DNA from: Carnegiea gigantea
Taxonomy: Eukaryota > Streptophyta > Magnoliopsida > Caryophyllales > Cactaceae
Direction of reading: 5' to 3'
Assembly (NCBI GenBank): GCA_029747015.1
Contig: JAKOGI010000051.1
Location: 1,419,501-1,483,500 of the forward strand
DNA length: 64,000 nucleotides
The notes under the pieces were generated by a model that searched no databases, was not told where the DNA came from, and saw nothing but the letters and a program-made list of their open reading frames with translations. How positions within the stretch are numbered: the first letter of the stretch is position 1; the number at the start of each line of letters is the position of its first letter. Position numbers and translations under genes: made by a program. This document shows positions 34,747 to 45,363 of this stretch, in pieces.

Positions 34747-35526
34747 TCAGCGCTGGGCAGGAAGTATCATCTTCCCAAGGGGCCCTCTGAATGGAGAAAT
34801 AGGCCATGGAGGTCCGGAGGGCAAGATTGGCGACTGTAAATGGGGTCCGCCGCCCCAATCAGTAGGCTCCGCACCCGAGACAGGTGGAGGAGGAGTGGAG
34901 AGAGCAGGGGCCACGGGAGCGGAGGAGGCACTAGGGCTGGGAGGTGGTGTGGGCGAAGGAAGGCAAAAAGCCATCCGTTCCTCGCATATACTGAAGGTTA
35001 TGGTGCCGGTTGGAACGTCGATCACCGCCCCCACAGTCGCAAGGAATGGGTGACCTAAGATAAGGGGGGCTGGGAAGTCCTCGTCCATATCAAGGACAAT
35101 GAAGTCACAGGGGACTAGAAACTTGCCCACCTGAATTGGAACATCCTCCAGAATGTATACAGGTTGCCTAGTGGAGCAGTCTACAAGCTGAATAGTTAGG
35201 CAGCTGGGCGTGAGGTCCCGCAGTTGCAGCTTGTTGCAGAGAGAGAGCGGCATGAGATTCACACTGGTGCCCAGATCGCAAAGGGCTCTCTCGATCTGCG
35301 TATCCCCTATGCAGCATGGGATACGGAAACTGCTAGGATTCTGCAATTTTGATGGTGACCGCCTCGGTAGAAGTGCGCGGCAAGATCCGATAGTGGGGGC
35401 CACTGGAGTAACCCCGGGCTCTCCCTTCTTGGACAGGAGCTTTCTTAAAAATTTAAAGTGCGCAGGTGCATTCTTGAGAGCTTCCAGGAAGGGGCTACTG
35501 GAATAGATTCGGCGTAAGGTTTCCAA
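34747..35526 (-). CDS. Gypsy aspartic protease region (259 codons)
   Basis: Open minus-strand frame with the retropepsin active site [13 protein letters not shown] (residues about 81-93) and the second conserved strand [18 protein letters not shown] (about 154-171), the arrangement of Athila/Tat proteases. An upstream ERALCDLG context and downstream proline/serine-rich tail ([14 protein letters not shown]) are visible. It is probably the 3' end of a gag-pro polyprotein whose joining part is decayed; it stops without reading into reverse transcriptase. A functional protease is doubtful because the upstream gag frame has stops. Confidence 0.8.
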   Translation of the reverse strand: METLRRIYSSSPFLEALKNAPAHFKFLRKLLSKKGEPGVTPVAPTIGSCRALLPRRSPSKLQNPSSFRIPCCIGDTQIERALCDLGTSVNLMPLSLCNKLQLRDLTPSCLTIQLVDCSTRQPVYILEDVPIQVGKFLVPCDFIVLDMDEDFPAPLILGHPFLATVGAVIDVPTGTITFSICEERMAFCLPSPTPPPSPSASSAPVAPALSTPPPPVSGAEPTDWGGGPHLQSPILPSGPPWPISPFRGPLGKMILPAQR

Positions 35527-36104
35527 GAATCGCGCGAATCTAGGTTCAAGCTGACATAACTTGGACCATGCCAGTCACTGAGGGTAAGGCACTGGGGGTT
35601 GGTAGGTGCGAGTAGGAGGTGGAGGGGTAGTATCCTCAGAATAGCTCAGAGTCTCTTTTCGCGTTTGCCCCTCCATTCCTACAGAGTCAGGAACGGGAAC
35701 TACCTCCTGGAGAACCATCACTGGGCTCTCCTCTAACCCCTCTTCCATCGTGGAGATGGCATTGACATGACGGCGGGGGTTAACTTCGGGCTAGCTTGGA
35801 AGTTGCGCCTGAGGTCGGGACAGGTGGCTCACCTGTTGGACAATCTGAGCAATCTGCGTGTCCATCATTTTCTGATGAGCTGCCATGGCATCTATCCTAG
35901 GGGTCAGCAGATGGATTGACTCTTTAAGAGTCTTATCAGTCGTGGTTTGGGTCACTATAAAGCGCTCCATAAGACTAGGTGAGATGTAGGTTTAGCAGGT
36001 GGAGGGGGTGGAGTGTAGGGAGCTCGGTTGTGAAAGCCGGGTGACTGGATGGAGTTCTGGGGGTGAGGGTTGGGATTTTTGTAGAGAGGGTTCGTTTGAC
36101 TCTT

Positions 36105-37157
36105 CTAACCCTGGCTGTGGGTGGTGGGATGAGGGTTATTTTGAGGAGGTGGGGTGTAGGTGTGGTAAGCATTGACATGTTCAATGCTGGAGGGAGTATT
36201 GTAACACTCAATGGAGGTGTGTCCCTGGATACCACACGCCTCGCAGTATGCATAGGTCCCCATGGATGGCCCCGCAGAAGTGGTCGAAGGGGTGGCCACC
36301 TTATCCAGACACTGTGCGAGGGCGTCCACCCTGCTCGCCAGGAGTGTCACAGCGTCTAGCTCGTGTCTGCCACCGCTTCTCTTGGAGGTGGCCCTCTTGC
36401 TTGCCCAGTGATAGTTGTTTGAAGCCATCTCTTCCAACAATGCCTTTTCCGCTTCAATCGACTTGCCCATTAGAACACCCCCTACTGCGGCATCAACCGA
36501 GATCTTTACTGACCGCTCTAACCCATTGTAGAAGGTTTGGATTAGGAGTCAGTCAGAAACTCCGTGGTGGGGGCACTGGCGCTGGAGGTCCTTGAACCTC
36601 TCCCATGCTTCGTAAAGGGACTCACCATCCTGCTGGACGAAGGAAGTGATGTCCGACCTCAACTTGGCAGTCTTGCCAGGTGGGAAGTACTTGCTGAGGA
36701 ACGCCTTGGAAAGTACTTCCCAAGTGGTGAACGAGTTGGGCTTCTCATTCTGCAGCCAGTCGCTGGCTCTATCCCGCAGTGAAAAGGGAAAGAGCCGCAA
36801 GCGGATTGCGTCGGTGGACACCCCGTTCAGCTTGATGGTGTTACACTTCGTAAGGAATCTGTAAAGGTGCACGTTGTGGTTTTCCGAGGGGTGCCTGCCG
36901 AATTGCTCCCTCTCCACAAAAGTAATCAGTGCGGGGCTGAGCTCGAAATTGTTAGCTTTGATGGCAGGGCTAACGATGGAGGAAGTTATGCCCAATGCTT
37001 GGGGGAGGGCATAATCTCGCAAAACTCTTTCATCTTGCCCAGCCATCAGAACTTGTGCTTGTTGCCGCTTCCTTGCACCGCTTTGCCTTCGAGCGGTGGC
37101 TTCAATCTGTGGGTCAAAAGGAACAAGTGGTTGATCCTTTTGACTTCGCCTGCGCAT
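36105..37157 (-). pseudogene. Gypsy gag with in-frame stop codons
   Basis: One frame runs from 37157: a basic start, then the gag core with RLRLFPFSLRDRASDWLQ and AFLSKYFPPGKTAKLRSDI. A TGA follows HHGVSD near 36549, after which the same frame continues (LLIQTFYNGLERSVK) to a CCHC knuckle CEACGIQGHTSIEC near 36250-36210. A TAG follows SQG at 36105 and the frame again reads on into a proline-rich stretch. Both stops are single-base changes from TGG. It is homologous to Athila/Tat-like gag. Confidence 0.85.
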
Positions 37158-37288
37158 ACAAAGCCAACACTACCACGGCGTAAATAGTTTCAAGCACGAG
37201 AGGGAGGGGGAAAAAGAAGGGGTAGGAAGGAAAGGAAAAAGGCTAGTCTAGAGCACACTAATCGATTCTAATATTGAAAGACGCAAGT

Positions 37289-37306
37289 TCCCCGGCAACG
37301 GCGCCA
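37289..37306 (-). other. Primer-binding site, tRNA-Asp
   Basis: On the minus strand TGGCGCCGTTGCCGGGGA, complementary to the 3' end of plant tRNA-Asp (GUC), 6 bp from the 5' LTR. This is the primer class reported for Athila-type elements. Confidence 0.9.
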
Positions 37307-37312
37307 AAAACT

Positions 37313-38721
37313 TGTTATCGTTTTAATTACCACAAGTGCACGGCGTAGCTGTAACTAGCAACCGATAAGTACGGGTCGAATCCACAGGGAACTTGGCTTC
37401 AACTACCAGAACTAATTAGACCACTCAAGCTAGGCAATCAAAATCGTGGTTGGGAGACTAAACTAGGTGAAACAATGACAGCTAATAAGTGTAGTAAGCA
37501 GCAGAGTAGGAAGCACTCAGGTTGGAATTAACAGCACAAATATGCTAGCAAATCAATTACTAGCCCTACCAAGCATCCCCAAGCATGCATCACGAATGGA
37601 TAGATTGTCAATTAAGTCCATCTCCTCCCTCTCTCAAGGGTCGAAGACTAATCCTAGAACTATAGTCGCCTATTCTCATGGGATTAAAAGTTAAAGGATT
37701 ACAATATCTACAATCTCAAATCCCAATTAGGATCTTAATTATTTTCATATTAAAACCCTAATCGTCTACTAAGTCGCACTAGGTAAAGGTTCTGTCTCTC
37801 AACGCTCCCCTAAACCCTAACAAAGTGGATGAACGCTCTTTTGAGCATTTCATCGAGCATGTGACGTGCATAGTAGGATTCGCAATTACAAAACAAAGGG
37901 GAGACGGGGATTAGGCTAATTCATGATTCAACCATACATATTCGGCGTTAATCCCAACCGAAGTTGGAAGATTTAGCCTATAATCATGTCTAGAACAATA
38001 ATCCAATAACTCAATTCAACAACCATGACATTCAAACTTTAGAACAATTAAGAACTAGAGAAGAGAGAATTAAGATGAAGAACCTTGAATTAATCGCGTG
38101 AATTAACGGCAGAGCAAAACTTCAATCCCATAGTAAAATCAATAGTGTGAAAATAAAACTCTCTACTAAAACCTAAAAATCGCCTAAAGAACAGTCCAGG
38201 GAAAGAAAATTGAATGAAAACTGAAATGTTCCCTCAAAACAGCCCCGAAGGAAATTTAAGTTGCGACGCGGAAACGGGGGTGGCACGGTCGTGCCTAGAG
38301 GCACGGCAGAACGGTGCCAAAGTCCTGCTTGAAACACCCCAAAACTGCACAAGTGGCACGGCCTAACCATGCCACTTGGCACAGTCGTGCCACGTGGCAC
38401 GGCCAGGCCATGCCACGCGGCTGCCCGGCCACTTGTGCGAGTCCGAGTGGGTTGGCCGTACTACGTGGGTCCGGTTCTGTGGGACTTCCGTGCAATGCTT
38501 TTTCGCAACTTTTCTTGCCTTCTTGGCACTCCTTTCTGCTAAATGTTGTTCATCTTTCCGTTTCTTCAATAAAGTTCCTGAAAATATTGCAAGATGTTAT
38601 ATGAGTAAAAAGTGCGCTAAAGGAGGCCGATTTGACTCTTCCGTAACACGATCGAATGTGAAAATGCGAGAGAAAATGAGTCAAATAGGGGCTAAAAATG
38701 GGACTAAATAGAGGTTCATCA
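37313..38721 (-). repeat. 5' LTR of the Gypsy element, 1,409 bp
   Basis: Same borders as the left LTR (TGTTATCG ... GGTTCATCA). It keeps the longer G-box array, including 41 bp at 38380-38420 that the other LTR lacks. Confidence 0.95.
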
Positions 38722-40405
38722 ATTATTATTGTTTTTCTCCCTTCATTTTGGGCTCTATTGTCCTCTGTATATACAAACAGTAATTACACAATTAAAAATT
38801 CAGATCATGAGTTCCCATTTTTGCAAGTTTTGGCTGCATTTCTCTCTGTAATTCAGAACTCATTAAGCATAGATTGTTGACAATCTGACTTCATTTCTCA
38901 AAGTCATTCCATATAGACCGCTTTTTTCCTTCATCACATGGAAGACCTATGCTTTTAATTTTAGCCACAGAAATATATGGTTGCAATGTCACAATAATTA
39001 CATTTCTTACGGTCATAATTGGTTTTAAAAGGTTCTCTTCTTTTTTCCTTCTTTTTTTTTGGTTGGGGGGGGGGGGGGGGAGGCTAAAAAGATCCCAGAG
39101 CCTATGCTTTTCACAATACTACGTAGCATGTGCTTTTTTCACAATAGACTTAGTAGTGAAAAAAATATAGCAAACTCACCAATCTGCTGTGTGATACCAG
39201 TCACAATTACTGCCATGATGATACACAGAAAGGGACTGGATTTTATCAGAGAAAGATTAGTTCAATATTGTACAACCATGCTAGTTAGTCCGACTCTACC
39301 ATAAGCTAGGCAAAGGAGATCAACAGCCAAACACCAGGGTACAACATATTTTGAAGCTTCATATTAGACAAAGACAGAGAATTACCTGAAAATTACAAAG
39401 TTTAGTTCTCTGATATACACACCTGCAGCCAGTCCAGCTCTCAGGTACAAAAAGCATACCATCACTGGTTAGTCAATTCTCCTTAGTGAAAACCTCGAAC
39501 AAGGTCATCTAGAACATAAGTAATCAATTCAATTCTCTATAGAAACAAAAATTACGACGATATTCTCAGAAATCGCCACATCATTGGATATTTCAGGTGG
39601 TCAGATTTGGGATAACGCTTAAGATTAAGAACCAAAATTTCATTATGTCAAGGATATCCATCATGCAGAGGATCGCATCTCTTTGTGATTGGCATTGAAT
39701 AGGGACATAATACACAGTGTGTCTACATGTATCATCTGAGTGGTCAACCATGGTGTGACCTAGCTAAAGGTCCTCTATTTGAGAAGTTAATTATGGAAGT
39801 TATCTAATTAATAACTTCTAACGTGTTGACTTTCACAGAAGGAAAATGCCACAATCAATAGCTAATTATGAGACACCATATTAGTATTTTGAACCTCAAA
39901 GGTTGACATTTTTCTTTTTCTTTTTTTTTGGGGTTTTTTTTGGGGCGGGGGGGGGGAATCAGGCCTAAACTAGCAATCAATGGCTCTATGGTAGACCTAG
40001 ATATCAAGTAGTTACTACAAAATGTTCCGAACCAAATCGCAGTAAGATTCCTGAGATTGTTGCCTGACACAGCGTGTGAGGATGGGGATCAGGCATGCAC
40101 AATTGCACATATTGCAATCTTAGCCAATGATTGACTGCCCTTGCTGCAATAGGCAGAAGGACATAGCCTTACCCTTGTCACTGAATTGTTAAGATAGTCA
40201 ACATGAGGTCCTGACTATGAAGCAATGTATTTTTGCTTGTCACAGCCAAAGAAAGCAGATAAACACACGATGAGCCACTACTGCAATTAGTGAGACATTT
40301 AGTTATAATCCACCAGAACGCTATCACAAAATGATATTATTGAAGAAAGCTTTTGCGTAAGCCGAGAAGCACAGTATGGGTCACTTGTTGTGGCATATTA
40401 TATGC
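38722..40405. other. Rest of the SAUR 3' flank and intergenic DNA
   Basis: 38722-39060 continues the SAUR 3' flank interrupted at 29914 and matches 1070-1400. G-runs at 39066-39080 and 39945-39957 follow T-runs. From there no gene is supported; the end resembles upstream regions of other SAURs. Confidence 0.6.
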
Positions 40406-40623
40406 TTCACATGGATATGTCAATGCATTATTTCCCAACGTAGGTCAGGTCTATTGCCAAGTGACAGAAAACTTCCAAGTCAAGGGCACATGTGGGGAAA
40501 ACAATGAAATAGTGTTACTTGATCTCAACTGGCAAACCCATGTGAGTATTGAGAAGGTGGGTCTACAGAATTTTTTGGAATGCTCAAATTTCAAGTTGCC
40601 AGACCTGTAAAACAGACTATAAA
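40406..40623 (+). promoter_or_regulatory. SAUR promoter with inverted CATGTG pair
   Basis: TTCACATGG at 40406-40414, CCATGTGAG at 40538-40546, GGTGGGTC at 40556-40563 and TATAAA at 40618-40623. Confidence 0.65.
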
Positions 40624-40746
40624 TATCCATCTTCATCATCTACACCTTCAAAGCATAAACAACCTTCTTCTAAGCCATCTTTCCCAGTCTTCACCAGCCA
40701 AAAAGTCTGCTTTTCCCTTCCATAAGCTTTTCAAGTATATAAATCC

Positions 40747-41025
40747 ATGGTTTTCCGGCTGCCTTCCGTGATCTCGGCCACCAAACAAGCGCTAAAGCTA
40801 CAAGGCAAAAGCCATGGAGTTCCAAAGGGGCATGTTGCAGTTTATGTGGGAGATCACAACAAGGAAAAGAAGCGATACGTGGTTCCCTTGTCTTGCTTGA
40901 GCCATCCAGCATTCCAAAAACTGCTTAGTCGGGCTGAAGAAGAGTTTGGATTTAACCATCCCACGGGTGGTCTCACTATCCCCTGTGACGAACAGACCTT
41001 TGCGCACATATTTAGCTGTCGCTAG
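40747..41025 (+). CDS. SAUR family protein (92 aa)
   Basis: Intact intronless [36 protein letters not shown], an extra residue in [12 protein letters not shown], then [18 protein letters not shown] and [20 protein letters not shown] (not HPMGG) is shared only with the copy at 47067, which marks the two as recent duplicates. It heads a two-gene block with the broken SAUR at 41831. Confidence 0.95.
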   Translation: MVFRLPSVISATKQALKLQGKSHGVPKGHVAVYVGDHNKEKKRYVVPLSCLSHPAFQKLLSRAEEEFGFNHPTGGLTIPCDEQTFAHIFSCR

Positions 41026-41830
41026 CTCCTTCAAGGATGAGCTACCTTGAGCTCCACAATTTTGACGTGAAAATTACTTTTTTTTCTTTCATTTTTGTTT
41101 GAGTTGTAATCTCCTTTGTACATACAAACAGTGATTACACATAAAATTCAGACTGCCAATACTCGCAAATTCTGGCTGCGTTATTCTCTGCAACTGAGCA
41201 TTCCTTAAGCAAAGACAAATGAGAAATTTCAACTTTATCTTACAGAAACTCTTTCCATATATGGTGTTCTTTACCTTCCATCACATAGCGAAGGGGGTAT
41301 AATATAGCTATAGTAAACTTATACATGATCTGCACAAAAGACAAGACACTTCAAATTAGACAAAGAAAAAGTTACCTGAAAATTGCCAAGTCTAGTTCTC
41401 AGATGCACATTGCAACGAACCTTGTCCGCAGGTGCAAAGTAGCACATCATCATTTGCAAGTGATCCCTCCTCACTGCAAACCACAAACAGGTTTATGTGA
41501 AACATAAGTAACTAATCCTAGAAATTGTTACATATATTTCACGTGGTCAGAGTTAACATACGATTTGTTTAACGTTAAGAACCAGAATATCAAAATTAGC
41601 CATAGTGTAGAGGGCCACTATTCATGAATAGCACTGAATATAGGTCAGGTGGTTCATAAAGATTTTTTGGGAATAATCAATTTTTCAAGTTGCCGAAACA
41701 TGTAAAACAGAATATAAACGCCAAAATTCATCAGCTGAACCTTCAGTACATAAACTCCAAGTCATCTTTCCCAGCCTTCATCAATCAAAACGCCAACTTT
41801 GCCTATTACAATCCCTAATTTATAAAACAA
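41026..41830. other. Spacer within the SAUR pair
   Basis: SAUR 3' flank (CTCCTTCAAGGATGAGCTAC and on), then the upstream region of the broken gene, with an AATATAAA-like box near 41710. The CCATGTGA element is not seen. No gene. Confidence 0.5.
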
Positions 41831-42089
41831 AGGTTTTGAGGCTGCCTTCTATGATCTCTGCCACCAAACAAGCCCTCAAGCTGCAAAACGAAAGCCATGG
41901 CATCCGAAAAGAGCATGTAACAGTTTATGTGGGAGATTACAACGAGGAAAAGAAGCGATATTTGGTGCCCTTATCTTGCTTGAAACATCCAGCATTTCAA
42001 AAGAATCCAGTTTTAACCATCCCATGGGCGGTCTTACTATCCCCTGTGATGAGCAGACTTTGTCCACATCATCAGCTGTCGACATATAG
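41831..42089 (+). pseudogene. SAUR, start lost and internally deleted
   Basis: The start codon position reads AGG instead of ATG (AAAGGTTTTGAGGCTGCC). The frame then gives [26 protein letters not shown] and KKRYLVPLSCLKHPAFQK, after which ~25 bp that encode [10 protein letters not shown] are deleted, so the HPMGGLT block is out of frame. The first downstream ATG would give only a truncated product. Confidence 0.9.
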
Positions 42090-43292
42090 CTCCTTCAAGG
42101 ATGAGCTAGCTTGAACCTCCACAATTTTGACTCGGAAACTATTTATTTTTTCTCTCTATTTTTATTTTGGGTTTTGAGGTCCTCCATGTGAACCAAATTG
42201 CTCCCCTGTATATGAAAACAGTGATTACAAAAAAAGAAAAAAACATAGATCACCAATTCTTGTATGTTGTTGCCACTTCTGCCTGGGCTTTCTCTGTGAC
42301 TGAGCATCCCATAAGCAAAAACTTATGACAAACATCAACTTACTCTCAAAGAAATCCTTTCCACATATACTGCTATTTCCTAGTCTTATGTCAAAGTGAA
42401 GTACCATTCCTGGCAGTGAACGTCACTAGAAACAGTAAAAATGGTGACAAATGGGGCTCAGAGCCCTGTCATTCTGTTATGTAGTGAAGCTTATATGGTA
42501 TGTCGTGATAGGCTAGGTACATGGATATGAGAACACAACCACAAATCTGCTGTAAATTTCAATCACGATTACGTTAATTATTGCTCAGTCACTAGAGTCA
42601 GCTCTACTAGTTTCAGCAAAGATACAAGCCAAACGGGTCTCCTGTTGGAGTTGAAAAATGCATTTTGCCTGCAGCAAGTGAAGGATTTGTTCAATGTTCT
42701 GCAACCATGTTACTCAAGCCCTGCATTTTGAACAAAGCCCTGATCTTTGACCCATCCACTCCCCCCGGTGGCAAACATCAAAAAAATGCACTGAAGTTTT
42801 ACCGTCGGGCGTATTCTACCAGAACACATTTCAACAGTTCAGATTATACAAACTACAGAAATTACCTGAAAATACCACATCCACTCAAAACTCTAGAAAC
42901 TCAAAACTACAAAGAAGTTATCCACCAAAAAGTTATCGTAGGCTCTTCTAAGATCATAGACTTGAATGTCAAGATCATGCACGATATTAAAGTTCAATCT
43001 ATGCATTTGCACAAGTTTGAACAACACTGAATTGGGACATGATATTGAGTATACGTACATGTACCTGTCAAAACGATGCCGATGGTTTGACTAAACTAAA
43101 AGTCTTCTCCTGGACATTATGTAATAGAAGGTCATTATTCTAAATAAAGGTAGCTTGTTGACCTTTCAAAATGGTAATGCTGCAATTAACGGCTAATTAT
43201 GCAGAGCATATGATAGGTGATATGAAGCAGTACCATGAAGTATGAACCTGATTTACTTTGGGGATGGAGGTGGTTCGATCAAGTCTTACTTG
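42090..43292. other. Intergenic DNA, duplicated in the next block
   Basis: Similar along its length to 48724-49919. GTTCAATGTTCTGCAACCAT at about 42690 recurs near 49261. An ORF at 42665-43030 lies in this repeat but its paralogue does not keep it open, so it was not called. Confidence 0.6.
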
Positions 43293-43904
43293 TGTTGGGT
43301 TTCGTGGCCCAAAATTCAAGTACCGGCACGGTGGGACCGTGCTACACAAGACACGGGCGTGTCAAGACGAAGAACGTCCAGTCGAAGGGGACAGAAAAAC
43401 GGCACGGGGGTGCCGTGCCATATGGCACTGGGTGACCGTGCCACGTGGCACGGTCGTGCCCTGTGTTTTTACGCCGCCTCTTTCGGAAGGCGGTTAGGGT
43501 TCTGTTCGAGGGGGGATTCCACCTGGCGGCTAAGGTTGCACGCTAAGGGAGAAAACCCTATTGTTTAGACCCTATATAAAGAGGGTCAAGTTTAGGATCT
43601 AAATAACTCCAGTGCTCATTCAAACATTGAGAGGTATAAGTACTTTGTAAGAGATTACAATAGAGAGGTTGTAATTATGCTCTTAGATCAAATCACTGTG
43701 GTGATTGTGATCGTGTTGTATTCTTCCTACTCATAGTGGATTGTTTTGGTGCTGTCACCGTTCGTGGTTTTTTTCCCGCATTGGATTTTCCACGTTAAAT
43801 CTCTTGTCTTCTTATTTCTGTTTCTGTTATTCTACTTGAATTTCTGAATCTCTAACTCATCCTATCGCTTCCGCTATTATTGTTGCTCTAATGTTTTCCT
43901 AACA
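43293..43904 (+). repeat. 5' LTR of the Copia derivative, 612 bp
   Basis: Contains G-box-like palindromes at 43410-43460, a CTATATAAAG promoter box near 43572 and the terminal TCCTAACA. Confidence 0.93.
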
Positions 43905-43930
43905 AGTAGTATCAGAGCTTTGGTTATAGG

Positions 43931-45262
43931 ATGTCTTCTATCATGAAGGTAGAAATTCAGAAATTTGATAGGGAGATTAGTTTTAATCTCTGGAAGGTGC
44001 AGATGAGAGCAGTTCTCATTCAGCACGTGTTGTGGAAGGTTCTGAAGGGACCTCACGTGAAACCTGAGAAGATGACAGAAGAACAGTGGGCTGAAGACGT
44101 GAAGAAGAGACGTGGGTCGCTGACGGAGGACGAATGGGAGGAACGGGAGCTGAAAGCGATTTCAGCTATACAGTTGTGCTTGGCACCACATGTCCTGCGA
44201 GAGGTGCTTGATAAGACAACTGCGGTGGATCTTTGGGCTCGGCTGGAGGAACTCTACATGACGAAGAGTCTCGCCAACAAGATCCGTTTGAAGGAAAGGT
44301 TGCATACCTTTCGAATGGCTGAAGGTACCCCTGTCCAAAAGCATTTGAATGAGTTTAACTCTATTCTTGTTGACTTGGAGAGTATAGATGTGAAAGTTGA
44401 GGGTGAGGATAAGACTATTTTGCTTGTTGTGTCGTTACTCCCTTCTTATAAACATTTTAAGGATAGTAATTCTAATACTATACCGTTTGAAGATGTTAAG
44501 TCAAACCTGTTGTCTAAGGAGAAGTTTGATCTTGACATTCATGCTGATTCTGCTGACGGATTAGCAGTAAGGGGTACAACAACTGAAAAGGGGAACGGTA
44601 ATAGGAGTAAGAACCGTTCTAAGTCTAAAAATCCTCATGCTGGTAAGACCTGCAATTACTGTGGTAAATTGGGTCATATTATTGCTAACTGCTGGAAACT
44701 GCAAAAGAAGAAGGAGAAAGAGGAAGATAATTCTCAGGAGCCTGCTGAAACTTCATTTGGTGAATCTAATTCTGGTGGTGACGTTCTGTTTGCTACCTCT
44801 ACTAAAGGGGGGAGCGATTCTGATTGGATTCTTGATTCTGGGTGTACCTATCATATGTGTCCTCACAAGGACTGGTTTTCAACATATGATCCAGTTGATT
44901 CAATTGTTGTTCACATGGGCAATAATGCCCAATGTAATGTAACTGGAATTGGTATTGTTAAAATCAAGACTCATGATGGTGTTGTCAGGACCTTATCGAA
45001 TGTTCGTCACGTTCCTGACTTGAAGCGTAACCTCATCTCGTTGGGCATCCTTGAATCCAAAGGGTGCAGATATTCAGCTGAAGGTGGAGTTCTGAAGGTA
45101 TCAAAGGGCAGTAGGATTCTGCTGAAGGGTTTAAGGCAAGGAGGCCTCTATGTCTTGCAGGCATCTACTGTGGCAGGTTATATGAAGGAAAGTTCATATA
45201 AATCATCTCCTAGAGCTAAGTTCAAGCATTGCTTGGACTCAGTTGGTATTCACAGCCACTAA
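43931..45262 (+). CDS. Copia gag-protease polyprotein, truncated before integrase (443 aa)
   Basis: Uninterrupted frame starting 12 bp after the primer site. Residues ~10-200 are the Copia gag core (LWKVQMRAVLI, LWARLEELYM, FNSILVDLES), 241-254 a CCHC knuckle (CNYCGKLGHIIANC), 302-304 the protease DSG, and ~355-415 the gag-pre-integrase region ([14 protein letters not shown]). It ends HSH-stop where integrase would begin. A decayed copy at 5469-6813 ends at the same point, so this short form is a replicating non-autonomous family that must borrow reverse transcriptase and integrase. The product could form particles; expression is unknown. Confidence 0.9.
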   Translation: MSSIMKVEIQKFDREISFNLWKVQMRAVLIQHVLWKVLKGPHVKPEKMTEEQWAEDVKKRRGSLTEDEWEERELKAISAIQLCLAPHVLREVLDKTTAVDLWARLEELYMTKSLANKIRLKERLHTFRMAEGTPVQKHLNEFNSILVDLESIDVKVEGEDKTILLVVSLLPSYKHFKDSNSNTIPFEDVKSNLLSKEKFDLDIHADSADGLAVRGTTTEKGNGNRSKNRSKSKNPHAGKTCNYCGKLGHIIANCWKLQKKKEKEEDNSQEPAETSFGESNSGGDVLFATSTKGGSDSDWILDSGCTYHMCPHKDWFSTYDPVDSIVVHMGNNAQCNVTGIGIVKIKTHDGVVRTLSNVRHVPDLKRNLISLGILESKGCRYSAEGGVLKVSKGSRILLKGLRQGGLYVLQASTVAGYMKESSYKSSPRAKFKHCLDSVGIHSH

Positions 45263-45363
45263 GTGCCCATCGGGGCATTGCCCATAGGGAGGGGCGTCAC
45301 CCTTCGGGGTGCGATGGCGGAGTCAGAAAGCAGTGATTGGAGATTTTGGTCCAAGGTGGAGAT

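Larger units (their letters stand above)
29915..38721 (-). mobile_element. Athila-like Gypsy element, gag-protease only, 8.8 kb
   Basis: LTRs at 29915-31281 and 37313-38721 (each TG...CA), target duplication ATTAT at 29910-29914 and 38722-38726. Orientation is minus: the primer site matching the 3' end of tRNA-Asp lies at 37289-37306, beside the right LTR, and a purine tract (GGGGGTG) abuts the left LTR. Gag and aspartic protease are recognisable; no reverse transcriptase, RNase H or integrase. The 3.5 kb between protease and the 3' LTR hold only non-coding DNA and a nested solo LTR. It sits in the 3' flank of the SAUR at 29579. Confidence 0.92.

Noticed and set aside
42665..43030. 121-codon ORF in the SAUR spacer
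   Set aside because: The duplicated spacer at about 49235-49600 does not keep this frame, and no motif is visible.
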